The notes under the pieces are model-generated. The model worked only from the letters and a program-made list of their open reading frames with translations, was not told where the DNA came from and made no database searches. The position numbers were made by a program, and so were the translations under genes. Of a DNA stretch of 64,000 nt, positions 49,441 through 58,151 are shown one piece after another. The DNA lies in assembly GCF_000011345.1 (NCBI RefSeq), contig NC_004113.1:124001-188000 (forward strand). Direction: 5' to 3'. The DNA comes from Thermosynechococcus vestitus BP-1 (GTDB lineage: Bacteria > Cyanobacteriota > Cyanobacteriia > Thermosynechococcales > Thermosynechococcaceae). Positions within the stretch are counted from its first letter, which is position 1; each line of letters starts with the position of its first letter.

Positions 49441-50031
49441 ATGTGGGACACTCGCTTTCAAGGAGACACCTATTTCTACGGCAGGGAGCCAAACGACTTC
49501 CTCAAAGCCCATGCCCATGACTTTGTGGCCCAAGGGCAAATTCTCTCCCTCGCCGAAGGGGAAGGGCGTAATGCCGTTTATCTTGCTCAACAGGGATACG
49601 CCGTCACGGCTGTGGATGCCTCCCAAGTGGGACTGGCAAAAGCACAGCGCCTTGCTCAAGAAAGGGGAGTCTCAATCACCACCTATCACTGCGATCTGCG
49701 GGATTTTGACCTCGGTGAAAACACGTGGGATGGAATTGTTGCTATTTTTTGCCATCTGCCGCCAGAGCTGCGTACCCTAGTCAACCAGCGCATTGTCAAA
49801 GCCCTTAAGCCCCAAGGCCTCTATCTCAGTGAGACCTACAGCAAGAAACAACTGGGAATGGGCACAGGGGGCCCGCCCACACTGGAACTACTGCACGACT
49901 TAGAGGAAATGAAGCGAGAACTAACGGGTCTAGAGTGGCTCCACGCCGTTGAAATCCAGCGGGACATCCATGAGGGTCAAGGCCATCGCGGACGCGGCTG
50001 GGTGATTCAGCTGATTGGCCGCAAGGTCTGA
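49441..50031 (+). CDS. Class I SAM-dependent methyltransferase (TehB-like)
   Basis: A 196-residue methyltransferase beginning MWDTRFQGDTYFYGREPN, with the SAM loop ILSLAEGEGRNAVYLAQQG near residues 35-53 and FDLGENTWDGIVAIFCHL. It resembles the TehB/thiopurine-methyltransferase group; the substrate is unknown. ATG at 49441 is preferred over the TTG just before it. The 250 bp upstream show no other gene. Confidence 0.85.
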   Translation: MWDTRFQGDTYFYGREPNDFLKAHAHDFVAQGQILSLAEGEGRNAVYLAQQGYAVTAVDASQVGLAKAQRLAQERGVSITTYHCDLRDFDLGENTWDGIVAIFCHLPPELRTLVNQRIVKALKPQGLYLSETYSKKQLGMGTGGPPTLELLHDLEEMKRELTGLEWLHAVEIQRDIHEGQGHRGRGWVIQLIGRKV

Positions 50032-50092
50032 TCTCTTATCTAATTGCAGCCGTAAGGGAAAGGTAAAATCAAGGTAATGTTGTTCTATTGCT

Positions 50093-50485
50093 ATGCCGCC
50101 GCGACGCACCCGTAGCCAAGCCATTATTCTCGATGCCCTTAGAGCCAGCGGCCGATCGCTCTCGGCGCAAGAGCTTTTTTTAGAACTGCGGCAACGACAG
50201 ACACCCCTAGGTCTTGCAACGGTGTATCGCACCCTAGATCATCTCCGCATTCATGGTCAGGTGCAGGCCCGTCCCCTACCCAGTGGCGAATTGGTCTATA
50301 GCTTGGTGCAGCAGGATCAGCACTACCTCACCTGTTTACACTGCGGCACATCCATTGAAATTGAGCAGTGTCCTGTGCAGCCACTTGAAACGGAGCTACA
50401 AGAGTGCTATCACTTCAAGGTTTTTTACCACACCCTGGAGTTTTTTGGCCTCTGTGCAAAGTGCCAAGTGATGGCGCAGCGCTAA
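50093..50485 (+). CDS. Fur-family transcriptional regulator
   Basis: A 130-residue Fur-family repressor. The winged helix (LFLELRQRQTPLGLATVYRTLDHL) is followed by the dimerisation domain with two CxxC pairs (CLHC, CAKC) for structural zinc and the YHFKVFYHTLEFFG segment. Residues that distinguish Fur, Zur and PerR were not resolved by eye. The short N-terminus recalls cyanobacterial Zur or FurB. The neighbouring GH116 gene is unlikely to be its target by itself. Confidence 0.85.
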   Translation: MPPRRTRSQAIILDALRASGRSLSAQELFLELRQRQTPLGLATVYRTLDHLRIHGQVQARPLPSGELVYSLVQQDQHYLTCLHCGTSIEIEQCPVQPLETELQECYHFKVFYHTLEFFGLCAKCQVMAQR

Positions 50486-50523
50486 AGCGGTATTCTGGAT
50501 CAGGGGCGTCTTCGGAAAATGGT

Positions 50524-52881
50524 GTGATTGAATTTGCCAACTGTGCTTGGACTCGGGCGATCGGCCAAGGTTGGGAGACTCCTTATCGCGTTCGCTATGC
50601 CAGCAATTTAGACGATGGCCCTTGGTATGGAATGCCCCTTGGTGGCTTTGGCGCTGGCTGTATTGGCCGTTCTTCTGCGGGGGACTTTAACCTTTGGCAC
50701 GTTGATGGCGGAGAGCACATCTTTGGCACCCTGCCCGCCTGTCAATTTAGTCTTTTTGAGCAGGGAGAGCAAACACAGGCCTATGCCCTAGGCAGTGCCC
50801 CCAAGGATGGCCGCCTCAGCAGTTGGCAGTGGTACCCCGCTGGCAAAGGCACCTATGCGGTGCGGTACCCGCGGAGTTGGTTTGTCTATGAGGGGGTCTT
50901 TAGGGCCCAAATCACCTGTGAACAGTTTTCACCGATTCTACCCCACAACTACCAAGAAACCAGTTACCCGGTGGCGGTGTTTCTGTGGACATTCAGCAAT
51001 CCCACAGATCAGTCCCTCACCCTAAGCCTAATGCTCTCGTGGCAAAATACCGTCGGTTGGTTTTGCAATACTACCCCTTCCTCGGCCATTGCTATCCGTG
51101 ATGATGGTAGCCCTGTCTATACCTACACGCCCCGCTGGGGTCAAAGTGACGGCAATTTTAATGAACTGATTCAAACGGAGTCGTTTCAAGGTTGGCGACT
51201 GCGCCGTATGCCCCACCCCAACCCACCCCAAGAAGGGGATGGCGAATGGGCAGCATTGATTCCCACAGGCCTGGGCGAGTTTTTTGGCTGTAGTCGCTGG
51301 CAGCCAGAGGGGGATGGGGCACACCTGTGGCAATCATTTTCTGTGGATGGTTCCCTACCCTTTGTTAATGATCCCACCCCAGCGGCAGCGGGAGAGCAGG
51401 TGGCCGCCGCTTTTGCCCTGCGCTTTTCCTTAGCACCGGGGGAAAGAAAACAAATTCCTGTGGTCCTAGCGTGGGACTTTCCCGTGACCGAGTTTGGCAA
51501 GGGAGTGATCTATTACCGTCGTTACACGGATTTTTGCGATCGCCACGGTACTAATGCCGTCACCCTTGCCGCCCAAGCCCTCGCCGCCTATGCCACGTGG
51601 CAAGAGCAGATTCGCACTTGGCAAGCACCGATCCTCAGTCACCCCGACTGGCCGGACTGGTTCAAGATGGCACTGTGCAATGAGCTATACGTTCTCAGTA
51701 GTGGGGGCAGCCTCTGGAGTGCAGCCAGCGATCGCGATCCTGTGGGTCAGTTTGCCGTTTTAGAATGCCTTGACTACCGCTGGTATGAAAGTCTGGATGT
51801 GCGTCTTTATGGTTCCTTTGCCCTGCTGCAATTGTGGCCAGAGCTGGAAAAATCCGTGATGCGTGCCTTTGCGCGGGCCATTCCGACAGCAGATCCAACC
51901 CTGAGAATCATTGGCTACTTCTATCGCGGTGATCCCGAAACCGCCTACAAAGCGCCTCGTAAACTGGCCAATGCCGTCCCCCACGATCTCGGTGCCCCCA
52001 ATGAGCACCCTTGGGAAAAGACCAACTACACGGCCTACCAAGACTGTAATCTGTGGAAAGATTTGGCCTCGGATTTTGTGCTCTTGGTCTATCGCGACTT
52101 TTTGTTCACGGGGGGGACGGATCTCAATTTTGCCCGGGAGTGCTGGCCGGCGGTGGTGGCCGCCCTAGACCATTTGAAACAATTTGACCAGGATGGCGAT
52201 GGCCTGCCAGAAAATGGGGGTGCCCCGGATCAAACCTACGATGACTGGAAACTACAGGGAGTCAGTGCCTACTGTGGTGGCTTGTGGTTGGCAGCCCTAG
52301 AGGCGGCGATCGCCCTCGGCACGCTTCTCCAACAACCGCAGGTGGAGATCTACCGCCAGTGGCTTAGCCAAGCTCGGCCCCGCTACCATCAACTGCTGTG
52401 GAATGGCGAGTACTATCGTCTCGATACCGGCAGTGGCTCCGATGTGATCATGGCGGATCAACTGTGTGGCCAGTTTTATGCCCAACTCCTGGGCCTGGTG
52501 GATATTGTGCCCCCGGACTGTTGCGATCGCGCCCTGCGCAAAATTTACGACACCTGTTTTCTCAAATTTCACAACGGCCAGTTCGGTGCCGCCAATGGCC
52601 TATTGCCCAACGGCCAACCTGAAAACCCCCACGCTACCCATCCCCTTGAAGTGTGGACGGGGATTAACTTTGGTTTGGCTGCCTTTTTATGGCAGCGGGG
52701 AATGATCGACGAAGCATGGCGTTTAGCCGAAGTGGTGGTACGGCAAATCTACGAGAATGGCCTGCAATTTCGTACGCCGGAGGCGATTACGGCCAATGGT
52801 ACCTTCCGTGCCTGTATGTACCTGCGCCCTATGGCCATCTGGGCACTGGCCCTTGTCAGTGGGGGATCACGATTGCCCTAA
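50524..52881 (+). CDS. GH116-family beta-glucosidase (GBA2-like)
   Basis: A 785-residue soluble protein of glycoside hydrolase family 116 (bile-acid/glucosylceramide beta-glucosidase fold): N-terminal beta-sandwich (GMPLGGFGAGCIGR) and C-terminal (alpha/alpha)6 barrel (SAYCGGLWLAALEAAI; TGINFGLAAFLW). By comparison with human GBA2 and Thermoanaerobacterium GH116, Glu414 (LECLDYRWYE) is the likely nucleophile and Asp569 (PDQTYDDW) the acid/base. The GTG at 50524 is chosen because the frame before it overlaps fur. The natural substrate is unknown. No signal peptide. Confidence 0.82.
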   Translation: MIEFANCAWTRAIGQGWETPYRVRYASNLDDGPWYGMPLGGFGAGCIGRSSAGDFNLWHVDGGEHIFGTLPACQFSLFEQGEQTQAYALGSAPKDGRLSSWQWYPAGKGTYAVRYPRSWFVYEGVFRAQITCEQFSPILPHNYQETSYPVAVFLWTFSNPTDQSLTLSLMLSWQNTVGWFCNTTPSSAIAIRDDGSPVYTYTPRWGQSDGNFNELIQTESFQGWRLRRMPHPNPPQEGDGEWAALIPTGLGEFFGCSRWQPEGDGAHLWQSFSVDGSLPFVNDPTPAAAGEQVAAAFALRFSLAPGERKQIPVVLAWDFPVTEFGKGVIYYRRYTDFCDRHGTNAVTLAAQALAAYATWQEQIRTWQAPILSHPDWPDWFKMALCNELYVLSSGGSLWSAASDRDPVGQFAVLECLDYRWYESLDVRLYGSFALLQLWPELEKSVMRAFARAIPTADPTLRIIGYFYRGDPETAYKAPRKLANAVPHDLGAPNEHPWEKTNYTAYQDCNLWKDLASDFVLLVYRDFLFTGGTDLNFARECWPAVVAALDHLKQFDQDGDGLPENGGAPDQTYDDWKLQGVSAYCGGLWLAALEAAIALGTLLQQPQVEIYRQWLSQARPRYHQLLWNGEYYRLDTGSGSDVIMADQLCGQFYAQLLGLVDIVPPDCCDRALRKIYDTCFLKFHNGQFGAANGLLPNGQPENPHATHPLEVWTGINFGLAAFLWQRGMIDEAWRLAEVVVRQIYENGLQFRTPEAITANGTFRACMYLRPMAIWALALVSGGSRLP

Positions 52882-52998
52882 AATTTTTGTAACCTATCTT
52901 ACATTGCTTCAATGTCTGAAGCGGCGACAATGGTCACGAATGGGCTGCCCGTTTATGATAGGGGGTAGCGCCTCAACAGCCACTTCTCTAGATAACCT

Positions 52999-53448
52999 AT
53001 GGATAACCTCAGCCAACGTTACCTACGTCTGTGCCAAGCCTATAGCCAACTGGCAGAACGCTATACCAAACTCGATATTGACCACATGACGCTGCGGGAA
53101 AAGCTCGTTCCTTTCCTGATGGCGTTCAAATATTACAAACAAATGACAGAGCAGCTCACCGCTGAAAAAGAAGCCATGCAGCGAGAACTCAATGAGCTGC
53201 GCGATCGCTACCAGTTGCTGGTCAGTCAAAACGGCAATGTCGCCATCCATGAAGAGCTGCTCAGTGCCCTTGCTGAAGCAGAGGAGCAGATGGAACTCAT
53301 TGAAGAAACCCTCAAGGAACAGGAAGCTGACCCGGATCCCAACCTGCTTCCCATTGAAAAGCAATTGTTGGAAGAATATACAAGGGGGAGTGGTGACTTT
53401 CAAGTCCTGCTCCCGCAATCGTTGAGTCACTCCGGGGTTACTGCCTAG
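52999..53448 (+). CDS. Coiled-coil protein, kinase-operon partner
   Basis: A 149-residue protein dominated by helix and coiled coil (residues about 5-110, with a strong Glu/Leu heptad pattern near 48-65 and 88-108). Conserved-looking motif HMTLREKLVPFLMAFKYYK is near 29-47. I do not recognise a named family. Its stop is followed immediately (0 bp) by the histidine kinase start, so it is almost surely cotranscribed. The gene begins after a promoter-like TATGAT near 52958. Confidence 0.7.
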   Translation: MDNLSQRYLRLCQAYSQLAERYTKLDIDHMTLREKLVPFLMAFKYYKQMTEQLTAEKEAMQRELNELRDRYQLLVSQNGNVAIHEELLSALAEAEEQMELIEETLKEQEADPDPNLLPIEKQLLEEYTRGSGDFQVLLPQSLSHSGVTA

Positions 53449-54606
53449 ATGCTCTGGCCAGCCAGTGAAGAATTTGCTGCCCTCTGTCGCACCCAACTAG
53501 AACTTGTTGTCAACAGCTTGGGTGCCTCTTCACTGGCGGTCTATCTTAGTGAAACCCTCAACGACTCGCCCTCGTGGTCTCCCGTTGCTGTCTATCCAGA
53601 GGCGGCATCCCTGCTGAGCTTAGCCATTCCCCCGACACTACCACCGCCAACCCAAGTCCCTGAGACCTCTTTAAGCCATTACCCTCAACAGGTGGTCTCA
53701 TCCTTGGCCAACCAACTCATCCTGCCCCTGATGTACCAAAATTGGGTCTTGGGGGTACTGGTGGCGCAGCGGCAACACCGTCCTTGGCTGGCAGCAGAGC
53801 AGGCACAATTGCAACAGGTGGCACAAACCCTGGCCATCGCCTGCGTCTTGGATCAACGGCAACAATGGCTCAGTCACTCCCCTGCCCAGCCACTGGATCA
53901 ACGGCAACAGCGCTTTGACGATCTGCTCCATCAACTGCGCAATCCCGTGGCCGCCATTCGCACCTTTGTCAAGCTCCTGCTCAAACGCTTGGAACCTGAT
54001 CACAAGGGGCGTCCCCTCGCCGAAGGCATTGCCAAGGAAACGGAGCGGCTCATGGCACTGTTGGAGGACTATCGCCAACAGCGCAACGATATTCCTGCCC
54101 TCACAGGCAGCCAGCCCCTACCCCTTGCGGGTAAACCCCTCGATCTGGCTGAAACCCTCTTGCCACTGATCAGCGCCGCCCAAGCTCGCGCTGAAATGGA
54201 GGGTAAAACTTTTGTGGTGGAGATACCGCCTCAACTGCCGCCGATCTGGCTCGAGGAACGGGTGCTTCAGGAGGTTGTCGGTAATCTACTGGACAATGCC
54301 TTTAAGTACACCCCGAAAGGGGGCACGATTGGTCTGCGCTTGATGCTCTCGTCCCCCGCCTTAGAATTAACCGTTTGGGATACCGGCTGTGGTATTCCTA
54401 AGGAGGCGCAGCCGCGTCTTTTTGAACGGGGCTATCGAGGGGTTCAAGCAGACAGTGGGATTGAGGGCAGCGGTCTGGGCTTGGCCATTGCTCAGGATTT
54501 GCTGCGTCCCTATGGTCTGAGCCTGCGGGTGACCAGTCCCTACGCAGGCGATCGCGGTACGGCCTTCACCTTAGCCATTCCCTGGCAAATGAAGGTGGAA
54601 CCATGA
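53449..54606 (+). CDS. Histidine kinase, Hik2/CSK-like
   Basis: A 385-residue soluble sensor kinase. A GAF-like input domain (about 8-135) is followed by a HisKA domain with H161 in HQLRNPVAAIRTFVKLLLKR and a HATPase (N box NLLDNAFKYTP, G1 DTGCGIP, G2 GSGLGLAIAQ). Domain order and the H-box resemble Hik2 and chloroplast sensor kinase (CSK), which sense redox or salt state. A cysteine near the N-terminus (C13, ALCRTQ) is in the position of the one proposed to hold a Hik2 Fe-S cluster; here it is inference. Overlaps the next gene by 4 bp. Confidence 0.8.
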   Translation: MLWPASEEFAALCRTQLELVVNSLGASSLAVYLSETLNDSPSWSPVAVYPEAASLLSLAIPPTLPPPTQVPETSLSHYPQQVVSSLANQLILPLMYQNWVLGVLVAQRQHRPWLAAEQAQLQQVAQTLAIACVLDQRQQWLSHSPAQPLDQRQQRFDDLLHQLRNPVAAIRTFVKLLLKRLEPDHKGRPLAEGIAKETERLMALLEDYRQQRNDIPALTGSQPLPLAGKPLDLAETLLPLISAAQARAEMEGKTFVVEIPPQLPPIWLEERVLQEVVGNLLDNAFKYTPKGGTIGLRLMLSSPALELTVWDTGCGIPKEAQPRLFERGYRGVQADSGIEGSGLGLAIAQDLLRPYGLSLRVTSPYAGDRGTAFTLAIPWQMKVEP

Positions 54607-55193
54607 GTACTTTCAGACAGCGTCTTGCCAAGATCAGCAGTCAAGGGCATCAATTCCTTGGGGTGATCTTTGCCCTACCCCTATTGATCTCAGCGACAAC
54701 GGGAATAGCCCATCGTCTTGGGCGCAGTTGGTTTGGGCTATCTAAAGACTTTGGGCGGGCAATGATGACCCTCCATGAAGGCCGCTATCTGGGGGAATGG
54801 GGCGTGCCGCTGTATGTGTTGGTCGTTGGCTTGGGCTTGCTGGGAATTATGACGACGGGTTTGGGTCTTCTGTGGGGGCGATCGCTCCCTGGCCAGTGGT
54901 CAGCGCGGCGGCTGCATCACCTCCTAGCTGCCATTGCAGCATTGCCCTTGCTTGTGAGTACGACGACGGGAATTGCCTATCGCCTTGGCCGCAACTGGTT
55001 TGGCCTCTCCAAAGAACAGGCGGCAATTTTCCTGAGCCTCCATCAGGGAACCTATTGGGGGGAGGTGGGGCGTCCCTTCTATGTTCTCTTGGTGGGGCTA
55101 AGTTTGCTGACCCTTCTGGCCACGGGACTGTCAATGCTGACTCTCCTACGACGGCTGCCCCACTGGCGTGCTAGGGTTACCCCCGAGACCTAG
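54603..55193 (+). CDS. PepSY-TM-like membrane protein, internally duplicated
   Basis: A 196-residue inner-membrane protein of four to five helices made of two similar halves offset by 89 residues: LPLLISATTGIAHRLGRSWF (25-44) matches LPLLVSTTTGIAYRLGRNWF (114-133), and LHEGRYLGEWG matches LHQGTYWGEVG. H16/H105 and H58/H147 are conserved in both halves, as possible heme ligands. The pattern resembles PepSY-associated transmembrane proteins. It is third in the kinase operon, coupled by a 4-bp overlap. Function unknown. Confidence 0.75.
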   Translation: MSTFRQRLAKISSQGHQFLGVIFALPLLISATTGIAHRLGRSWFGLSKDFGRAMMTLHEGRYLGEWGVPLYVLVVGLGLLGIMTTGLGLLWGRSLPGQWSARRLHHLLAAIAALPLLVSTTTGIAYRLGRNWFGLSKEQAAIFLSLHQGTYWGEVGRPFYVLLVGLSLLTLLATGLSMLTLLRRLPHWRARVTPET

Positions 55194-55298
55194 CTGCAAA
55201 ATGTTACGAACTATGAGGAAGCGTTGCCAAAGGAAAGCACCTATGGAGTAATAAATACAGCACTTGATCGCGACTGTTATTCCATAAAGGAGTTGTTC

Positions 55299-55394
55299 AT
55301 GGCGCTGACCGATACCCAAGTTTACGTTGCCCTTGTAATTGCTCTTTTGCCTGCGGTACTGGCATTTCGGCTGTCCACTGAGTTGTACAAGTAG
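55299..55394 (+). CDS. psaM: Photosystem I reaction-centre subunit XII
   Basis: A 31-codon gene: MALTDTQVYVALVIALLPAV and then LAFRLSTELYK. It agrees with the Thermosynechococcus PsaM known from the PSI structure, a single-helix subunit at the trimer-facing periphery that helps hold antenna pigments. AAAGGAG lies 8 bp before the ATG. A strong terminator follows at 55451. Confidence 0.98.
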   Translation: MALTDTQVYVALVIALLPAVLAFRLSTELYK

Positions 55395-55450
55395 TCAACA
55401 CTGTTGTTGTCAACTGGCTGCATTGCTCTATTTCTCTAAAAATTTATTAG

Positions 55451-55499
55451 GCGGTTCCCAATCGTATTGCTCAGACAAGGGAACTGCTTTTTTCTTTTT
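55451..55499 (+). terminator. Intrinsic terminator of psaM
   Basis: GCGGTTCCC (55451-55459) pairs with GGGAACTGC (55479-55487) with one G-U pair across a 19-nt loop, followed by TTTTTTCTTTTT. A typical rho-independent terminator. Confidence 0.85.
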
Positions 55500-55534
55500 A
55501 TACTGATAGGCAACTGTCCGTTCACGGTTTAGCC

Positions 55535-55861
55535 ATGGCTCACCCTCTGCAAAAAATTCCTGCGATTGCCTGGGAAGCCGCTGCCAAAATTGCAGTGCAT
55601 CTGGTGCTGCTCGTCTTTGGCCTGGGGGCGATCGCCAAGCTGGTGCCCTATCAACGGAGTCAACTGCAAAAACTCCATGCCCTCGAAGCCGAAGTGGCCC
55701 AACTGGAGGCACGAGTTAAGGAATTACAACGGGAACAGGAGCGCGATCGCCAGCCCCAAGCACGGCGGCGCATTGCCCAGGAGGAGGCCAATTTAATTGG
55801 CGCCAATCAGCGGCGGATCATTTGGGTACAACCTAACACCTCAAAGCAAGAACCTGATTAA
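55535..55861 (+). CDS. Small membrane protein with coiled coil
   Basis: A 108-residue protein with one transmembrane helix (about 14-38, KIAVHLVLLVFGLGAIAKLV) followed by a coiled coil (about 42-85) and a basic, Gln/Ala-rich end. The layout resembles FtsB/DivIC-type septum proteins, but no motif supports this. It is a conserved cyanobacterial protein in appearance. The convergent GIDE-domain gene begins 2 bp after its stop. Confidence 0.6.
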   Translation: MAHPLQKIPAIAWEAAAKIAVHLVLLVFGLGAIAKLVPYQRSQLQKLHALEAEVAQLEARVKELQREQERDRQPQARRRIAQEEANLIGANQRRIIWVQPNTSKQEPD

Positions 55862-55863
55862 GC

Positions 55864-56613
55864 CTAAAACAAGGCCAAGACTAAACCACAGACGCCGCAG
55901 AGGGTGGCACCAAGGGAAGCATAGGTCATTTTTCGTTTTTGCTGTTTGTACTGCTGAATCAGCGGATCCTCAAAGCTGAGGGAAATGATAAATTTTTGTC
56001 CCCTGTTTTGTGGCTTTTGGAGGCGGAGAACTCCCCCCTGATCCGAGGCCATGCCCACCACTGACACGGGTTGCCCCAAGGGCAGCACCCACTCCTGATA
56101 GCGATAGCCGAGGGTTGTACCCTTGCCAAAGTGCCAATTGAAGGAGAGGAAGCCCAAGGAGAGGGCAAAGGCATGGGGTTGATCCGCAGGCCGCAATTCA
56201 TCTAAGACCTGCACGGCTTCAATTTCAGCACCGAAGGGATTGACTTCGATCTCCCCTTGGTGATCTCGCAGCAAAAATAGGGTTGACTGCTCATGGCGGC
56301 CAATGATTTCCGAGGGGCGATCGCTCCCCTCTTTTTCATACTCGCGGCTGATAATCGTTTTGTAATAGACACAGGGAATGCGCTTCACCTCGGAGAGCAA
56401 GGGCTGAGACGTGGTTACTTGACCAACCACCTGCACGTACTCGCGCCAACTGCCGCTCCCCATCTCCTGAGCGACCTGTTGTTGGAATTTCTCTAACTCG
56501 CCAATGGTGCTAGGACTGGCCACCTTTATTCCCCTGAGCTGCAACCGATAATAGCCCTCAAGGGCGAAGAGAAAAGCTGACCCCGTTAAGCAAAGGTGAG
56601 CAAAAACCCCCAT
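55864..56613 (-). CDS. GIDE-domain (MUL1-like) membrane protein
   Basis: A 249-residue protein with a helix at each end (about 5-22 and 228-248) and a middle GIDE/BAM domain like that of mitochondrial MUL1 but without the RING finger: PLLSEVKRIPCVYYKTIISREYE, VNPFGAEIEAV. So it is not itself a ubiquitin ligase. The topology puts the domain in one compartment between the anchors. Function in bacteria is unknown. Confidence 0.7.
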   Translation of the reverse strand: MGVFAHLCLTGSAFLFALEGYYRLQLRGIKVASPSTIGELEKFQQQVAQEMGSGSWREYVQVVGQVTTSQPLLSEVKRIPCVYYKTIISREYEKEGSDRPSEIIGRHEQSTLFLLRDHQGEIEVNPFGAEIEAVQVLDELRPADQPHAFALSLGFLSFNWHFGKGTTLGYRYQEWVLPLGQPVSVVGMASDQGGVLRLQKPQNRGQKFIISLSFEDPLIQQYKQQKRKMTYASLGATLCGVCGLVLALF

Positions 56614-56690
56614 GGCTGTCGTTGAATTCCTCTGTGCTGATTTTAGCCTTATCGGCAGGCTGCCCCACTGGCTGACAGCGCTGAACTCCT

Positions 56691-57413
56691 TTATCCCATC
56701 GATATTAGGCCAATGGTGAGACCAAAGAAACCATCGACAACCAGCGTACTCAAGACAGCCCCCATAAATCCCCAGACGGGCAAGACGGCGGGATAGCCAC
56801 GACGAATCTGGGATTCAAAGAGGGGCAGCAAACCAATGAGGAGCAAAGTCAGGCTCAAGAGAACTCCCCACACCTGGCCACTAAAGGTCTGGGCCTGGGC
56901 GATCGCCTGTGTGAGCATCTCCTGAACTGAAATGACATCCCCTTCGAGATACATAATGGCTCGCCAATGGGGAATCACATCAATCAAGTAAAAGTAGGCA
57001 TCAGTGATGGCTGTGCCCAGAAACGATCCGCCAAAAAAGAACACCCCCACCAGTTGCTGCCGCCGCCGGAGGTGCCAGAGCATGAGCGGAATGGGTAGAG
57101 CCTCAATGGGCAAATGCCACAGGGGTTCCCAGCGCAGCCATCCCCAGTAGAGGGAACCTGCCCCCCAGCACCAGCTAAATCCATAAAGCATCTCGCCCCA
57201 ATAGCGGCAGTGGGGGTGGCGTTGGAGGCAGAAACTAAGACCCAGAAGCGGCGGCGTCAAAGCCAAACTCAGCCAAGGGAATGTCCGCACGAGAGGCGCC
57301 TCAATGAAAACGGGAATGGAGACCAAGAAGGCGGCAAAGCCAAAGAGCAACCAAGCCAGCCGTGAGCCCAGGCGCAAAGACGAAGGTGTTGAGGGAGAAG
57401 TCAGCGCAGTCAA
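56691..57413 (-). CDS. DUF3120 membrane protein
   Basis: A 240-residue polytopic protein of the cyanobacterial/chloroplast DUF3120 family, six to seven helices. Recognisable segments are GEMLYGFSWCWGAGSLYWGWLR and GTAITDAYFYLIDVIPHWR. The family is conserved in photosynthetic organisms and its function is unknown to me. The gene is downstream of the hypothetical protein at 57459 on the same strand, 45 bp apart. Confidence 0.75.
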   Translation of the reverse strand: MTALTSPSTPSSLRLGSRLAWLLFGFAAFLVSIPVFIEAPLVRTFPWLSLALTPPLLGLSFCLQRHPHCRYWGEMLYGFSWCWGAGSLYWGWLRWEPLWHLPIEALPIPLMLWHLRRRQQLVGVFFFGGSFLGTAITDAYFYLIDVIPHWRAIMYLEGDVISVQEMLTQAIAQAQTFSGQVWGVLLSLTLLLIGLLPLFESQIRRGYPAVLPVWGFMGAVLSTLVVDGFFGLTIGLISMG

Positions 57414-57458
57414 GGGAATATCGGGAATTGTTAACTTTTATTTCTTTCCTTTAAGGTA

Positions 57459-58145
57459 TCACAGGCTGGAACGTCGGGGTCGGGGCGATCGCCGAGGAGC
57501 TTTCGAGCGGGCTTTGCGCCGCAGCGTTTCTGATAGATCCATAAAGGCATCCCGCTGCAAAATTGGGTAGGTGCCAATCCAGAGACGATGGCGGGGTAGG
57601 AAAACCTCAGAAATCAATTCAATCTCTGCCAGATCAGGACGACGGGAGAGAACCAACATTTCCGCTGCATCGCCAGGGCGAATCCCTCGATGTTGACGCA
57701 GCAATTTGGCTTGCACTCTGGTTTCAAAGCCTGTCTTATCGCCAATCTCCAGATTCAAGCAGCGTTCACGGTTCTCAATAATAACGAGTTGTCCCTTGTC
57801 GTTCACCGTCTCCTCTTTGCCCACCAATTCTTCCGTGACATAAACATCCAAGACACGCCCGCGCCAAAAGCCGCCATAGGGAAACCGCCGATGGCGACGA
57901 TTGCGAAAGGAGGCTAACACTGCCGGTGCCCAGAGCCAATAGAGACCCGCAATCAGACCCAAAATCAGTTGGGTGCTATCCCCTAAAAAATTCAAACCGA
58001 AGGCAATAACGGCCACCGCCACCACAGAGAAGGTTAAGCGTCGGAGAAAGTCCTGAAGCTTACCCCAAACATAGCGATACTGGGAACCCGTGGCCACCAG
58101 CGGCACCAATTGACGGACTTTCTCTTGGGTGAGGGGAATGAGCAC
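57459..58145 (-). CDS. Conserved cyanobacterial membrane protein
   Basis: A 228-residue protein with two adjacent helices near 37-54 and 58-80 and a soluble C-terminal domain (about 95-215) with the segments GRVLDVYVTEELVGKEETVN and ISEVFLPRHRLWIGTYPILQ; the last 25 residues are Arg/Ser-rich. I do not recognise a function. Some annotations of such proteins as phosphate-transport permeases are not supported by what I see. It follows secF with 6 bp between, so it may belong to the pdhB-secD-secF unit. Confidence 0.65.
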   Translation of the reverse strand: MLIPLTQEKVRQLVPLVATGSQYRYVWGKLQDFLRRLTFSVVAVAVIAFGLNFLGDSTQLILGLIAGLYWLWAPAVLASFRNRRHRRFPYGGFWRGRVLDVYVTEELVGKEETVNDKGQLVIIENRERCLNLEIGDKTGFETRVQAKLLRQHRGIRPGDAAEMLVLSRRPDLAEIELISEVFLPRHRLWIGTYPILQRDAFMDLSETLRRKARSKAPRRSPRPRRSSL

Positions 58146-58151
58146 GACTAG

